Notes under the pieces: generated by a model
The model's input: only the letters and a program-made list of their open reading frames with translations
Databases searched by the model: none
Told to the model about the DNA's origin: nothing
Assembly (NCBI GenBank): GCA_021323695.1
Contig: JAJPKN010000038.1
Span: 1 to 64,000 of the forward strand
Length of the DNA stretch: 64,000 bases
Origin: Actinomycetota bacterium
Lineage (GTDB): Bacteria; Actinomycetota; Acidimicrobiia; Acidimicrobiales; Palsa-688
Direction: 5' to 3'
Position numbers and translations under genes: made by a program
Shown: positions 1-8,489 of the stretch, in pieces
Layout: each line of letters begins with the position of its first letter
Numbering within the stretch: position 1 is the first letter of the stretch

Positions 1-132
1 CAGATCGAGGACACCAACATGGCGTCCCAGATGGTCAACTTCACCCAGGACCAGGTCCTGGTGCAAGCGGGCGTGTCGATGCTGGCCCAGGCCAACCAGA
101 TACCCCAGATGGTGCTCAAGCTCCTCGGCTAG
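1..132 (+). CDS. fliC: flagellin, C-terminal 43 residues (5' end outside window)
   Basis: The open frame from base 1 ends at a TAG at 130-132. The peptide contains the flagellin D0 helix pattern: it starts IEDTNMASQMVNFTQ, continues with a VLVQAGVSMLAQANQ stretch and ends in a hydrophobic LLG tail. This region of flagellin packs in the filament core. Its position just before fliD and fliS, the filament cap and the flagellin chaperone, fits. The rest of the gene lies upstream, so length and variable domain cannot be judged. A strong hairpin follows directly. Confidence 0.93.
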   Translation, partial: QIEDTNMASQMVNFTQDQVLVQAGVSMLAQANQIPQMVLKLLG

Positions 133-149
133 CGCCCAGGCAGCTGACC

Positions 150-177
150 GGGCCGGCCGGCGGGTGCCGGCCGGCCC
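150..177 (+). terminator. intrinsic terminator-like hairpin after flagellin
   Basis: A perfect 12-bp inverted repeat (GGGCCGGCCGGC and its complement) surrounds a 4-base GGGT loop, starting 18 bp after the flagellin stop. There is no U-tract, which is common for actinobacterial hairpin terminators. It would let the abundant flagellin mRNA end before fliD. Confidence 0.7.
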
Positions 178-331
178 CGGCCCAGCACCACCTGGCCGGG
201 CCGCAGCAGCCAGCTGGCCGGGCCGGGTTAGCCAGCTGGGCGAACTTCGACCAGCACGAAAACCGCCGACCAACAAAAGAGCCGGCCCAACCGGACGAGC
301 AGGGACCAAGAAGAAGGGAGCAAGCCTCCAA

Positions 332-2911
332 ATGTCGCTCAGCAGCAGCGGGTCGTCCACCCAGCTCGGTTACCTGGACACCAGCGCCACCCTGGCGGCC
401 CTCCTTGGGACCACCAACACGGGCCTCACCTCCAACAGCCCCCCCATCACCATTTCCGGCCTGGTCTCGGGGATCAACACCCAAGAGATCGTGGCTGAGC
501 TCATGCAGGTCGCCGAGCTGCCTCAACAGCAGCTACAAGCCCAGCTCAACAGCGCCTCCACCGTCCTCGCCAGCTACCAGGAGCTGTCCAACGACGTCGC
601 CACCTTGCAGTCGGTCGCCGACACCCTGGCTTCCCCCTCGGGATGGCAAGCGTGGATCCCCAACGCCACGACCTCGGACGCGACGGCAACAGTGGGGGCG
701 GGAGCCATCGGGGGGTCGATCACCTTCTCGGTGGACGCTCTGGCCCAGGCCGACTCGCTGATCTCCTCAGGCAGCGTCACCTCAGAGAGCTCACAGGTGA
801 CGAGCGGCCCTCTGTTGGTGGCGGTAGGCGGTGGCGGCCTCGGCATCGGGACGCTCGCCTCGTCGAACCTGGCCATAGGCAACCACACCATAGCCGTCAC
901 CCAGGCTTCAGCGGGGGCGTCCCTCACGTCTGCCGCAGCCCCCGCATCTTCCACCACTATCACGACAGGCACCAACGACACCCTCACCTACAACCTCGAC
1001 GGCAACGCCGAGAGCCTCACCATCGCGGCCGGCACCTACACGGCGTCGCAGTTGGCCGCGGCAGTCCAGTCGGCGTCCGGCGGCAACCTCACCGCCACCA
1101 TCAACTCGAGCGGCGACATGGTGCTCACCACCACGGCCCAGGGCAGCGCCACTTCCCTGGAGGTGACGGGCGGGGACGCCGCCACCACGCTGGGGTTCAC
1201 GACGACCCCCACCTCGACCGCCTACGGCACCGACGGGGTGGTGACGGTGGACGGCGTCTCCAATACCCTGACGAGCTTTGCGCCCAACAGCCCGGTCACC
1301 TTGAACGGCCCCAACGGCTCGAGCGTGACCGCGACCTTCACTGGGCCCCTCACGGTCGGGTCGCTCACGGCCGCCGAGGTCAACACCGGGGACGGCAGCC
1401 TGCAGTCAGTCGTCGAGGCCATCAATTCTGCCGGCCTGGGCCTGTCCGCCAGCGCGGTGAGCACGGGCACCAACGAGTACCGCCTGTCCCTCCAGTCGAC
1501 CCAGACCGGTGCCGCCAACACCATCAACATAGCCACCAACGCCTTCGCGGGCCTGGGGCTGCTCACCACCGTGACCGCCGCAGCCAACGCCCAGATCACC
1601 GTGGGCAGCGGCTCAGGAGCCTTCGAAGTGACCAACAGCTCCAACAACATCACGGGCCTCATGCCTGGCGTCACGATCACCCTGCTACAAGCCGACCCCA
1701 CCCACCAAACGACGATATCGCTCCAGCCGGACGGCCAGACCATGGCCACCACCGTCCAGAGCCTGGTCACGGCGGCCAACAACCTGATCAAGGACCTCAA
1801 CACCCTCACCGCCTACACGCCGGCAAGCGGGTCGGGCACTTCCGGTACCGCCGGCCCACTGCTGGGCGACCCTACGGCGGAGGGCTTGCTCAACTCGGTC
1901 CTGTCGGCCATAAGCGGGACAGCTGGCGTCAACTCGACTGGTTCCGCCGCCCTCCTTGGCATCACCATGAACCAGGACGGCACCTTGGACTTCAACCCGG
2001 CGACCTTTGCCGCCGCTTATGACGCCAACCCCACACAGGTGGCCAACTCGTTCATATCCGGCGGCGACAGCACGAACCCTCTCATGTCCTTCTACGAGTC
2101 GACCGACGCCACCGCCCCGGGCCAGTACGAAGTGAGCGTCACCCAGGCGGCGACCCAGGCCACTGACACCGGGGCCGTGCTCCCCGGGGGGACGGTGAGC
2201 ACCCCCGAGACCCTCACGGTCAGCGCCGGCTCCGCCAGCGCCAGCTACACGACGACCAACGGCGAGACGTTGAGCGCGATCGCCTCCGGGCTCAACAATG
2301 CTTTCGCGGCCAACAACGTGAACGTGAACGCCACTGTGCTCAACGGTGACCAGTTGGTGCTCACCAGCATGGGCTTCGGCTCGGCTGCTTCGTTCAACGT
2401 GACCTCGACCGCTGTCGGCTCGGGCACCACCGGGCTGGCGTCTGTGGCCAACAGCCCCCAGACCTTCACCGGCACCGACGTGGTGGGGACGATCAACGGC
2501 CAGGCAGCCAAGGGGACCGGCCAGCTGCTGCAGGGCCAGACCAACACCAGCGCCCAAGGGCTCCTCGTGCTGGTCTCCGCCACCCCGGCCCAGCTGGCAT
2601 CGGCCGGAGGGACCATCACCGGCACGGTCAACTACCAGCCGGGCATCGCCCAGTCCCTGGCCAACGCCGCCTACGCGGCCGGCAACCCGGCGACCGGCAC
2701 CCTGGTCAACGCCATCGCCGGCGAGCAGGCCCAGATGAACAACCTCTCAACCGAGATCGCCAACTGGGACCCGGTCCTCCAGGCAGAGCAGCAGCAGCTG
2801 GAAGCAGAGTACACCGCCATGGAGACTTCTTTGGCTGCGCTCAAGTCGACCCAGAGCTACCTGGGACAGTTCGTAGCCAGCCAGTCCGGCTCGTCGCCCA
2901 CTGGCGGCTGA
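332..2911 (+). CDS. fliD: flagellar filament cap protein FliD
   Basis: FliD (HAP2) caps the growing filament and helps flagellin subunits fold into place. The 859-residue product has the FliD_N signature near residues 35-75 (ISGLVSGINTQEIVAELMQ), a long Ser/Thr/Gly-rich beta middle, and a C-terminal coiled coil (about 800-850, with LSTEIANWDPVLQAEQQQLE followed by YTAMETSLAAL). It is longer than the 450-700 residues usual for the family because of the repetitive middle. I chose the ATG at 332 because an AAGAAGGGAG ribosome site lies just ahead and the conserved region begins shortly after. The frame is open back to 164, but that part is low-complexity. It sits between flagellin and fliS. Confidence 0.93.
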   Translation: MSLSSSGSSTQLGYLDTSATLAALLGTTNTGLTSNSPPITISGLVSGINTQEIVAELMQVAELPQQQLQAQLNSASTVLASYQELSNDVATLQSVADTLASPSGWQAWIPNATTSDATATVGAGAIGGSITFSVDALAQADSLISSGSVTSESSQVTSGPLLVAVGGGGLGIGTLASSNLAIGNHTIAVTQASAGASLTSAAAPASSTTITTGTNDTLTYNLDGNAESLTIAAGTYTASQLAAAVQSASGGNLTATINSSGDMVLTTTAQGSATSLEVTGGDAATTLGFTTTPTSTAYGTDGVVTVDGVSNTLTSFAPNSPVTLNGPNGSSVTATFTGPLTVGSLTAAEVNTGDGSLQSVVEAINSAGLGLSASAVSTGTNEYRLSLQSTQTGAANTINIATNAFAGLGLLTTVTAAANAQITVGSGSGAFEVTNSSNNITGLMPGVTITLLQADPTHQTTISLQPDGQTMATTVQSLVTAANNLIKDLNTLTAYTPASGSGTSGTAGPLLGDPTAEGLLNSVLSAISGTAGVNSTGSAALLGITMNQDGTLDFNPATFAAAYDANPTQVANSFISGGDSTNPLMSFYESTDATAPGQYEVSVTQAATQATDTGAVLPGGTVSTPETLTVSAGSASASYTTTNGETLSAIASGLNNAFAANNVNVNATVLNGDQLVLTSMGFGSAASFNVTSTAVGSGTTGLASVANSPQTFTGTDVVGTINGQAAKGTGQLLQGQTNTSAQGLLVLVSATPAQLASAGGTITGTVNYQPGIAQSLANAAYAAGNPATGTLVNAIAGEQAQMNNLSTEIANWDPVLQAEQQQLEAEYTAMETSLAALKSTQSYLGQFVASQSGSSPTGG

Positions 2912-2945
2912 GGCACAAGCGGTAAGGGGAAGAAGGAGGTACCGA

Positions 2946-3464
2946 GTGCCCAACGACAGAGCTCGCAACGCGTACTTGGTGAACGCGGTGACCAGTGCGC
3001 CACCCGAACGGCTGTTGACCATGCTCTACGACGCGCTGGTCAACAACGTCGCGGCCGCAGAGGAGGCTATGGAGCGGCACGACTTCTATACCCTCAACCA
3101 ACGGCTCCTCAAGGCCCAGGACATCGTCCTCGAACTGCGCGGGACACTGAAGCCCGAGCTGTGGGAAGGTGGCCCCGCGCTCTTGGCCATCTACAACTAC
3201 GTTTACCGCCTGCTGGTCCGGGGCAATGTCCACAAGGACGCCGGTGCCCTCTCCGAAGCCCGCAAATTGCTGGAGCCGCTACAGTCCGCCTGGCACCAGG
3301 CCGCCGACATCGTCGCTGCCGAACGGGCCGGGGTGGCGGCGGGAGCTGCAGTTGTGGCTGCAGCTGGGTCGGGCTCCGTGGCTGAGACGGCAACGGGAGG
3401 GGTGGTTGGTGACGAAGCTGGCGCGCCAAGGGCCCGAGCCACCGCTTTGAGCGTCAGTGCCTAG
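2946..3464 (+). CDS. fliS: flagellin export chaperone FliS
   Basis: FliS binds flagellin in the cytoplasm and keeps it unpolymerised until export. The first 120 residues match the family: an N-terminal Ala-Tyr motif (RNAYLVNAVTSAPPERLLTM), the LYDALV helix, and an IYNYVYRLL helix. The C-terminal 40 residues are an Ala/Gly-rich tail beyond the usual length of about 130. The GTG start is fixed by a perfect AAGGAGGT ribosome site at 2933-2940. The 3' end overlaps the next ORF by 8 bp. Confidence 0.93.
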   Translation: MPNDRARNAYLVNAVTSAPPERLLTMLYDALVNNVAAAEEAMERHDFYTLNQRLLKAQDIVLELRGTLKPELWEGGPALLAIYNYVYRLLVRGNVHKDAGALSEARKLLEPLQSAWHQAADIVAAERAGVAAGAAVVAAAGSGSVAETATGGVVGDEAGAPRARATALSVSA

Positions 3465-3933
3465 GCGCCAACGGACAACCGTTGCCCCCGTCCCGGAGGG
3501 TGAGCCGGCTGACATCACCATGCCCCCTCCCGCCGGTGGCCCGTCAGCCAGCCTCGTCCTGCCTCCGCCCCAGCGCCATGGCGCCCCTGAGCTCGTCGCG
3601 CCTCCCTCCCCAGGCGAGGACGCGCTCGGGCCCGAGGAACGGCTGCACCGCCTGGAGCACATGGTGGCCGCGCGAAGCGCTGCTCTCCGCCGGCTGCCGC
3701 TGTCCGCGCCCGTGCCTGCCGAGGTGCTGGCCCTGTTGACTGCCCCGCCTGTCCCGCTGACCGGCATCCCCCCCAAGGACATACCCCGGGTGGTAGCCCT
3801 CCTTGACGAACTGCAAGAGCTCATAGAGGACCTGGCCCTGCGCCAGCGGGCGCTGGCCGGGCGCCTGGCCGCCGTCCGCTCGGCCCGGCGGGGGGCCGGG
3901 CCCCCGGTCCACCTGCTGGACTGCTCCACCTGA
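3457..3933 (+). CDS. uncharacterised flagellar-operon protein in FliT position
   Basis: This 158-residue ORF is not recognised by sequence. Its GTG start overlaps the end of fliS by 8 bp, which suggests translational coupling. The first 60 residues are Pro/Ala-rich. The rest is predicted helical, with a charged helix (EERLHRLEHMVAARSAALRR) and a second one (IPRVVALLDELQELIEDLAL) ending in an Arg-rich segment. In many bacteria a small helical chaperone, FliT, follows fliS and serves the cap protein. Size, position and helical content agree with that role, but no residue signature proves it. Confidence 0.6.
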   Translation: MPRRQRTTVAPVPEGEPADITMPPPAGGPSASLVLPPPQRHGAPELVAPPSPGEDALGPEERLHRLEHMVAARSAALRRLPLSAPVPAEVLALLTAPPVPLTGIPPKDIPRVVALLDELQELIEDLALRQRALAGRLAAVRSARRGAGPPVHLLDCST

Positions 3934-3980
3934 GCCCGAAGCTGGCGGCTAGCGGTCGGGCCCAGCCCGGCACCCCTCCT

Positions 3981-4072
3981 CGTTCTTTGCCCTGATGGCG
4001 GGTTCTCTGTCCTGATATGGCTCGTACATGCCACAAAACAGGGAGGAGAACTGCAGACGGGGGCAAAGAACG
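3981..4072. repeat. 12-bp inverted repeat arms in the flgB leader region
   Basis: CGTTCTTTGCCC at 3981-3992 is exactly complementary to GGGCAAAGAACG at 4061-4072, with 68 bp between the arms. It could be the base of a long hairpin or two half-sites of a regulator. Confidence 0.6.
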
Positions 4073-4300
4073 GCGGGACAGGCATGGACGGGACGGGCAT
4101 GGGCGGGACGGGCATGGGACGGGCCGAGGGCATGCAACCTGCTCAAACGCGCTCCAAGGGGAAAACCCCGACAGGCGAGCACTCTGAGTGGCGCCTTTGG
4201 CTCAGGTGGGCCGACCGCCTGCCGATGACGCTACTGAGCAGGGAAGCAACAACCCGTACGCCACGGACTGGCAGGGCCTACTTCTTCGGAGGCAGTGGTG

Positions 4301-4306
4301 TACATT
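4301..4306 (+). promoter_or_regulatory. candidate -10 box upstream of flgB
   Basis: TACATT lies in a short AT-richer patch 59 bp before the flgB ATG. No clear -35 element is visible. The call rests on the TANNNT pattern and the need for a promoter after the long gap. Confidence 0.25.
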
Positions 4307-4365
4307 TTGCTCGCTCGAGCTTGGCCAGCAGGCGGGCCTGGCGCCACGGCGCGGGGGGCAGGGTT

Positions 4366-4740
4366 ATGAGCCCCCAAGCCAATGCTCCCCTCTCAGATCT
4401 GGCCACCAACGCCCTCTACCAGGCGATGCAAGGGCTGTGGGCAGAACAACAGGCCGTGGCCAACAATGTGGCCAACGTCGACACGCCTGGCTACCTGGCC
4501 AAAGACGTCAACTTCGAGCCCAGCCTGGCCCAGGCCATCGCCAACGGCGACCCGTCCCAGATGCAGGTGACGGTGACGACCTCGACCGCCGCCCCTCAGC
4601 AGGACGGCAACAACGTCAACCTGGCCGACCAGATGGTGGAGGGCGAGAAGGCAAGCCTGCAGTTCCAGACGATGGTGGACGCCTTGAACGCCAAGTTCCA
4701 ACTTCTCGGCACGGCTATAAGCGAGTCACCGACGGGCTGA
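4366..4740 (+). CDS. flgB: flagellar proximal rod protein FlgB
   Basis: FlgB forms part of the proximal rod joining the MS ring to the hook. The 124-residue product has the rod/hook N-terminal motif (about residues 15-45, LYQAMQGLWAEQQAVANNVA then NVDTPGYLAKDVNF) and a C-terminal helix ending FQTMVDALNAKFQLLGTAI. The length is normal. The ATG at 4366 gives the family's usual N-terminus; the frame stays open further upstream but encodes low-complexity sequence. flgC follows after 38 bp. Confidence 0.93.
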   Translation: MSPQANAPLSDLATNALYQAMQGLWAEQQAVANNVANVDTPGYLAKDVNFEPSLAQAIANGDPSQMQVTVTTSTAAPQQDGNNVNLADQMVEGEKASLQFQTMVDALNAKFQLLGTAISESPTG

Positions 4741-4778
4741 ACAAGAGCCACCGACAGGCTGGACAAGGAGCACAACAA

Positions 4779-5216
4779 ATGGGCCTCTTCGACCCCATCG
4801 ACACGGCGGCGACAGGCGTTGACGCCTCGCAGACCTGGCTCAATGCCATCTCGGACAACATCGCCAACATCAACGATGTCACCTCCACATCACAAGGTGC
4901 CTACCAGACGCGCTACGTGGTCATGGCCGCAGTACCGGGCCAGCCGGGGGGGACGGGCCCGGCCAGCGCGCTGGACGCCAGCATCGGCGGCGGCGTCGAG
5001 GTGGCGGGCGTCGCCCTGGGCAGCCCGGCCGGTGTGCTCGAGTACGACCCGAGCAACCCGCTGGCTGACAAGCAGGGCATGGTCAGGGCGGCCAACGTCG
5101 ACCTCGGTGCGCAAATGACCGACATGATCATGGCCCAGGACGGCTACGAGGCGAACATCGCCACCATCAGCCGCGCCCAACAGGCCTACCAGGCGGCCCT
5201 GGGGTTGAAAGTATGA
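4779..5216 (+). CDS. flgC: flagellar proximal rod protein FlgC
   Basis: FlgC is the second proximal rod subunit. The 145-residue product has the family pattern: ATGVDASQTWLNAISDNIAN near the N-terminus and a C-terminal helix with VDLGAQMTDMIMAQDGYEAN then ALGLKV. The ATG at 4779 has an AAGGAG ribosome site 9 bp ahead and gives the expected short N-terminus. Its TGA overlaps the fliE ATG (ATGA), so fliE is probably coupled. Confidence 0.95.
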   Translation: MGLFDPIDTAATGVDASQTWLNAISDNIANINDVTSTSQGAYQTRYVVMAAVPGQPGGTGPASALDASIGGGVEVAGVALGSPAGVLEYDPSNPLADKQGMVRAANVDLGAQMTDMIMAQDGYEANIATISRAQQAYQAALGLKV

Positions 5217-5662
5217 GCATGGTCTCGCCCGTCGGGGCGGTCACCGGCCCGAGCGCCCTGTGGCCACCGGGTGCCGCCCAACCACCAGGGGCCCAGCAGC
5301 CCGGAGCCGGCCCTATGGGGGCCGCAGGGGCCGGGGCCCAGCTCCCCCAGCCTGCCCAGCCGACTTTGCCCACCTCCCCGACCCTGGGGACGGGCGTCGC
5401 CCCAGCCGGAGCTGGCCTCACGGCGGCCGGCAACGGCACCGACAACGGTTTCGCGGGCGTCTTGGGCAGCGCCATAGACAGCCTCCAAGCGGCCCAGAGC
5501 GGCGCGGACAGCCTGGCCACCCAAGCCGCCACGGGCAGCCTCACGAACGTTTCCGACTACATGGTGGCAGCTGAGGAGGCCAACCTCGACACCCAGCTCA
5601 CCGTGGCGGTAAGGAACAACGCCTTGCAGGCCTTCCAACAGGTCATGGGGATGCAACTTTGA
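5213..5662 (+). CDS. fliE: flagellar hook-basal body protein FliE
   Basis: FliE links the MS ring (FliF) to the rod. The last 75 residues match the family, with a NVSDYMVAAEEANLDTQLTV segment then VRNNALQAFQQVMGMQL at the C-terminus. The first 70 residues are a Pro/Gly/Ala-rich extension, making it 149 residues instead of about 100. It starts inside the flgC stop (ATGA), and its own TGA overlaps the likely TTG start of fliF. Confidence 0.93.
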   Translation: MSMVSPVGAVTGPSALWPPGAAQPPGAQQPGAGPMGAAGAGAQLPQPAQPTLPTSPTLGTGVAPAGAGLTAAGNGTDNGFAGVLGSAIDSLQAAQSGADSLATQAATGSLTNVSDYMVAAEEANLDTQLTVAVRNNALQAFQQVMGMQL

Positions 5663-7332
5663 CCGCGGTCATGAGCCCCAAGCGGCCCGAGGGGGCCGGC
5701 ACTGCAGGGCCCAGGAACGGCAACGTCCTGCTGCACCTGCGGGAAAGAGCCAAGGCGGTGGCAGCCGGGTTTTCCAGCGGCCAGAAGGCCGTCGTCGCCG
5801 TGGCCGTGCTGGGCCTGGTCGTCGGTGGCTACCTGTTCATGTCGTGGGCCGCCAAACCAACCTACGTGCCTTTGTTCTCCAACCTGAGCCCGACGGACGC
5901 GGCGGCCATCACCCAGAAGCTGGCGGCCAACAAGGTCCCTTACCAGCTGGGCGAAGACGGCCAACAAATCCTGGTCCCGGAGGCCGACGTCTACCAGCAG
6001 CGGCTGGACATGGCCGCGGCCGGGCTGCCTTCGACCGGCCAGCAGGGTTACAGCCTGCTGGACAACGCCGGGGTGACCACCTCTGAGTTCCAGCAGCAGG
6101 TGGAGTACCAGCAGGCGGTCGCCGGCGAACTGGAAAAAACGATCGAGTCGATAAACGGCGTCGACTCGGCTCTGGTCAACGTCGTCATACCCCAGCAAAG
6201 CCTTTTTGCCACCAGCTCGGAGCAGCCCAGCGCGTCGGTGCTGGTGTCCCTGGCCAATGGGACTACCCTTTCGGCCGAGCAGGTGCAAGCCATCGTGCAC
6301 CTGGTCGCGTCCAGCATCGAGGGCCTCTCCCCCGACAACGTCACCGTGGCGGACAGCAACGGCGACGTCCTCAACGCGCCGGGGACAGGCGCGGCGAGCG
6401 TGGCCGCCGGGTCGCTCGAACAACAAGAGACCCAGTCCTACGAGCAGGACCTCGACAACTCCCTCCAGGACTGGCTGGCCAGCGTGCTCGGGCCGGGCAA
6501 CGCCGTGGTCCACACCAGCGCCGAGCTCAACTTCGACCAAAGCCAGACCACCAGCCAGATCTACGACCCCAACAAGCAGGGGCCCATCCCGGTGCAGCAG
6601 GCCACCTCCAGCCAGAGCTATACCGGCCCCGGCGCCAGCCAGGTGGCCTACGGGAACCTGGGCGTCACCACCACGACCGTGCCGGCGGGGAAGAAGCCAA
6701 CCGGGTCGCCCACACCTACTTCCACCACCGTCCCTACCTACACCCAACAAGGCAGCTCCCAGCAGGACGTGGTCAGCGAGGTGACCAAGACCGTCGATTC
6801 CGCTCCCGGGACGCTGGTCCGGCTGTCAGTGGCAGTGATCGTCAACAGCTCCGTGAAGGGGGTCACGGCCAACGAGGTCAAGCAGCTCGTGTCCCAGGCT
6901 GCCGGGCTGCAACCTTCAAGGGGCGACACCATCCAGGTCGGGTTCTTGCCGTTCAACCAGGCCGCCGCCAATGCTCAGGCGGCCCAGCTCAAAGCCGCGG
7001 CCGGCGCCAAGAGCCAGGCCCAGCTGATGAGCGAGGCCCGCGACCTGCTGGTCGCGCTGGTGGTCCTGGGCCTGTTGTTCTTCGCCATGAGGCGGGTCAC
7101 CAAGACCACCCGGGTGCCCTTGGCCCTGCCCACCCCCCCAGTGCCGCTCGAGCTCGACGCGGCAGAGCACTACCCAGACGAGGAGGACCGGACGCTCGCG
7201 CTGGCCCCCGTGCCCGCCCAGGTGCCGCCCCCGGCCGAGCACGAGGTGCACCAGATAGGCCAGATGATCGAGAACGAGCCCGAGCGCATCGCCGAGATGC
7301 TGCGCTCTTGGCTGGAGGCGGGCGAGAGGTGA
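5659..7332 (+). CDS. fliF: flagellar MS-ring protein FliF
   Basis: FliF builds the MS ring in the cytoplasmic membrane, the platform for rotor and export apparatus. The 557-residue protein has TM1 at about 43-63, the YscJ/FliF ring domain (FSNLSPTDAAAITQKLAANK, then a GYSLLDNAGVTTSEFQQQVE segment), a Ser/Thr-rich loop, TM2 near 463-481 and a C-terminal FliG-binding tail (IENEPERIAEMLRSWL). The TTG at 5659 overlaps the fliE stop; an ATG at 5671 is an alternative. The last five codons, including the stop, are the first unit of a 15-bp tandem repeat that runs on into the gap before fliG. Confidence 0.95.
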   Translation: MTAVMSPKRPEGAGTAGPRNGNVLLHLRERAKAVAAGFSSGQKAVVAVAVLGLVVGGYLFMSWAAKPTYVPLFSNLSPTDAAAITQKLAANKVPYQLGEDGQQILVPEADVYQQRLDMAAAGLPSTGQQGYSLLDNAGVTTSEFQQQVEYQQAVAGELEKTIESINGVDSALVNVVIPQQSLFATSSEQPSASVLVSLANGTTLSAEQVQAIVHLVASSIEGLSPDNVTVADSNGDVLNAPGTGAASVAAGSLEQQETQSYEQDLDNSLQDWLASVLGPGNAVVHTSAELNFDQSQTTSQIYDPNKQGPIPVQQATSSQSYTGPGASQVAYGNLGVTTTTVPAGKKPTGSPTPTSTTVPTYTQQGSSQQDVVSEVTKTVDSAPGTLVRLSVAVIVNSSVKGVTANEVKQLVSQAAGLQPSRGDTIQVGFLPFNQAAANAQAAQLKAAAGAKSQAQLMSEARDLLVALVVLGLLFFAMRRVTKTTRVPLALPTPPVPLELDAAEHYPDEEDRTLALAPVPAQVPPPAEHEVHQIGQMIENEPERIAEMLRSWLEAGER

Positions 7333-7452
7333 GCGGGCGAGACGTGAGCGGGCGAGAGGTGAGCGGGCCAGAGGTGGGTGCCCGAAAACTAGCAGCCCGA
7401 AAACTAGCAGCCCGAAAAGTAGCCGCCCGAGAAGTGCGCGGCCGAGAGGTGA
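7318..7452 (+). repeat. nine 15-bp tandem repeat units between fliF and fliG
   Basis: Nine contiguous 15-bp units occupy exactly 135 bp. Units 1-4 resemble GCGGGCGAGAGGTGA, units 5-7 resemble CAGCCCGAAAACTAG, and units 8-9 are intermediate. Unit 1 contains the last codons and stop of fliF. The fliG start lies 17 bp after the last unit. Confidence 0.85.
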
Positions 7453-7469
7453 CGGGGGTAGGGCACTAG

Positions 7470-8489
7470 ATGGCCGACACCATGGCCCCGATCTCGGGCG
7501 CCCGCAAAGCAGCCCTCCTCCTGGTCGCCATCGGCCAGGAACGGGCGGCCCGCATCCTGCAGTCGCTGACCGAGGAGGAAGTGGAAAAGGTCATGGCCGA
7601 GGTCGCCAACCTCGGCCCGGTGGAAGAAGGAGTCGTCAACCAGGTACTGCAGGAGTTCGTGACCGAGGCGCGCCAGCACGTGCGCTGGACACAAGGTGGC
7701 ATCGAGGTGGCCAAGGAGCTGCTGGCCCAGGCCCTGGGGAGCACGGCCAAGGCTGAGGCCATGCTCGCCCGCATCGGGGGCACCCCGGTCGGTTCCCACT
7801 TCCGTGCCCTCACCGCCCTGGACTCGTCGGTCGCGGCCTCCCTGCTGGCGCGCGAGCACCCCCAGACCGTCGCCCTGGTCATCTCGAAGCTCCCTCCGGA
7901 ACGGGGCCTGGCCATGCTGAGGGAGCTCCCCGACCCGCTGAAGGGGGACGTCGCTTACCGCATCGCCACCCTGGCCACGCCAAGCCCAGAAGCCATAAAG
8001 GCGGTGGAGTCTGGCCTGGAGCGGCGTATCGTTGCCGCCGCCGCGGGCCAGCGCCTGCGTGCCGACAGTGACCCCGTCAAGCCCCTGGTGGAGATCCTGG
8101 TCCGGGCAGACGGCGACACCGAGCGCGAGATCTTGGAACGCATGGACGAGATCGACCCTCAGCTGGCCCAGGACGTGCGCCAGCGCCTGTTCACCATCGA
8201 GGACCTGGTCAAGCTGGAGGACAAGGCTCTCCAGCTGCTGTTGCGCCAGGTCGACACCAAGGAACTGGCGCTGGCGCTCAAGGGCACCAGCGAGCCGGTA
8301 CGCCAAAAGGTGTTCGCCAACCTGTCGGAGCGTGCCCAGGAGAACCTGAAGGAAGAAATGGACCTCCTCGGCCCCCAACGCCTTCGCGACGTCGAAAAAG
8401 CGCGCAAGGAAGTCGTCCGGACGGTGCGCCAACTGGAACAGGAGGGCTCCATAGTGCTTTCCAGGGCGGTCGAGGACTATGTCGAGTGA
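7470..8489 (+). CDS. fliG: flagellar motor switch protein FliG
   Basis: FliG sits on the MS ring and transmits torque from MotA. The 339-residue product is full length. It has the FliF-binding N-terminal domain (GARKAALLLVAIGQERAARI), the conserved EHPQTVALVISKL motif at 129-141 of the middle domain, and a C-terminal torque domain with the charged helix around KLEDKALQLLLRQVDTKELA. The ATG at 7470 is the first in frame after the repeat array. The 3' end overlaps fliH by 11 bp. Confidence 0.96.
   Translation: MADTMAPISGARKAALLLVAIGQERAARILQSLTEEEVEKVMAEVANLGPVEEGVVNQVLQEFVTEARQHVRWTQGGIEVAKELLAQALGSTAKAEAMLARIGGTPVGSHFRALTALDSSVAASLLAREHPQTVALVISKLPPERGLAMLRELPDPLKGDVAYRIATLATPSPEAIKAVESGLERRIVAAAAGQRLRADSDPVKPLVEILVRADGDTEREILERMDEIDPQLAQDVRQRLFTIEDLVKLEDKALQLLLRQVDTKELALALKGTSEPVRQKVFANLSERAQENLKEEMDLLGPQRLRDVEKARKEVVRTVRQLEQEGSIVLSRAVEDYVE

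Larger units (their letters stand above)
3934..4365. other. 432-bp gap before flgB
   Basis: No convincing gene is present. It holds a separated 12-bp inverted repeat (3981-3992 with 4061-4072), a GC-rich stretch around 4085-4120 where a GGGACGGGCATGGG-like motif recurs, a small GGGGAAAACCCC hairpin (4158-4169), and a stem-loop at about 4173-4196. A TANNNT box (TACATT, 4301-4306) lies 59 bp before the flgB start. The flgB operon probably has its own promoter here. Confidence 0.5.

Noticed and set aside
164-331. Upstream extension of FliD from 164
   Set aside because: The added 56 residues are Pro/Arg-rich, start inside the flagellin terminator hairpin and lack a ribosome site; the ATG at 332 has one.
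4221-4228. Sigma-28-type GCCGATGA element before flgB
   Set aside because: The -10-like match has no TAAA-like -35 at the right distance, and no sigma-28 gene was seen.
4140-4290. Riboswitch (cyclic di-GMP, cobalamin or TPP type) in the flgB leader
   Set aside because: Stem-loops are present, but none of the conserved loop sequences of these classes could be matched.
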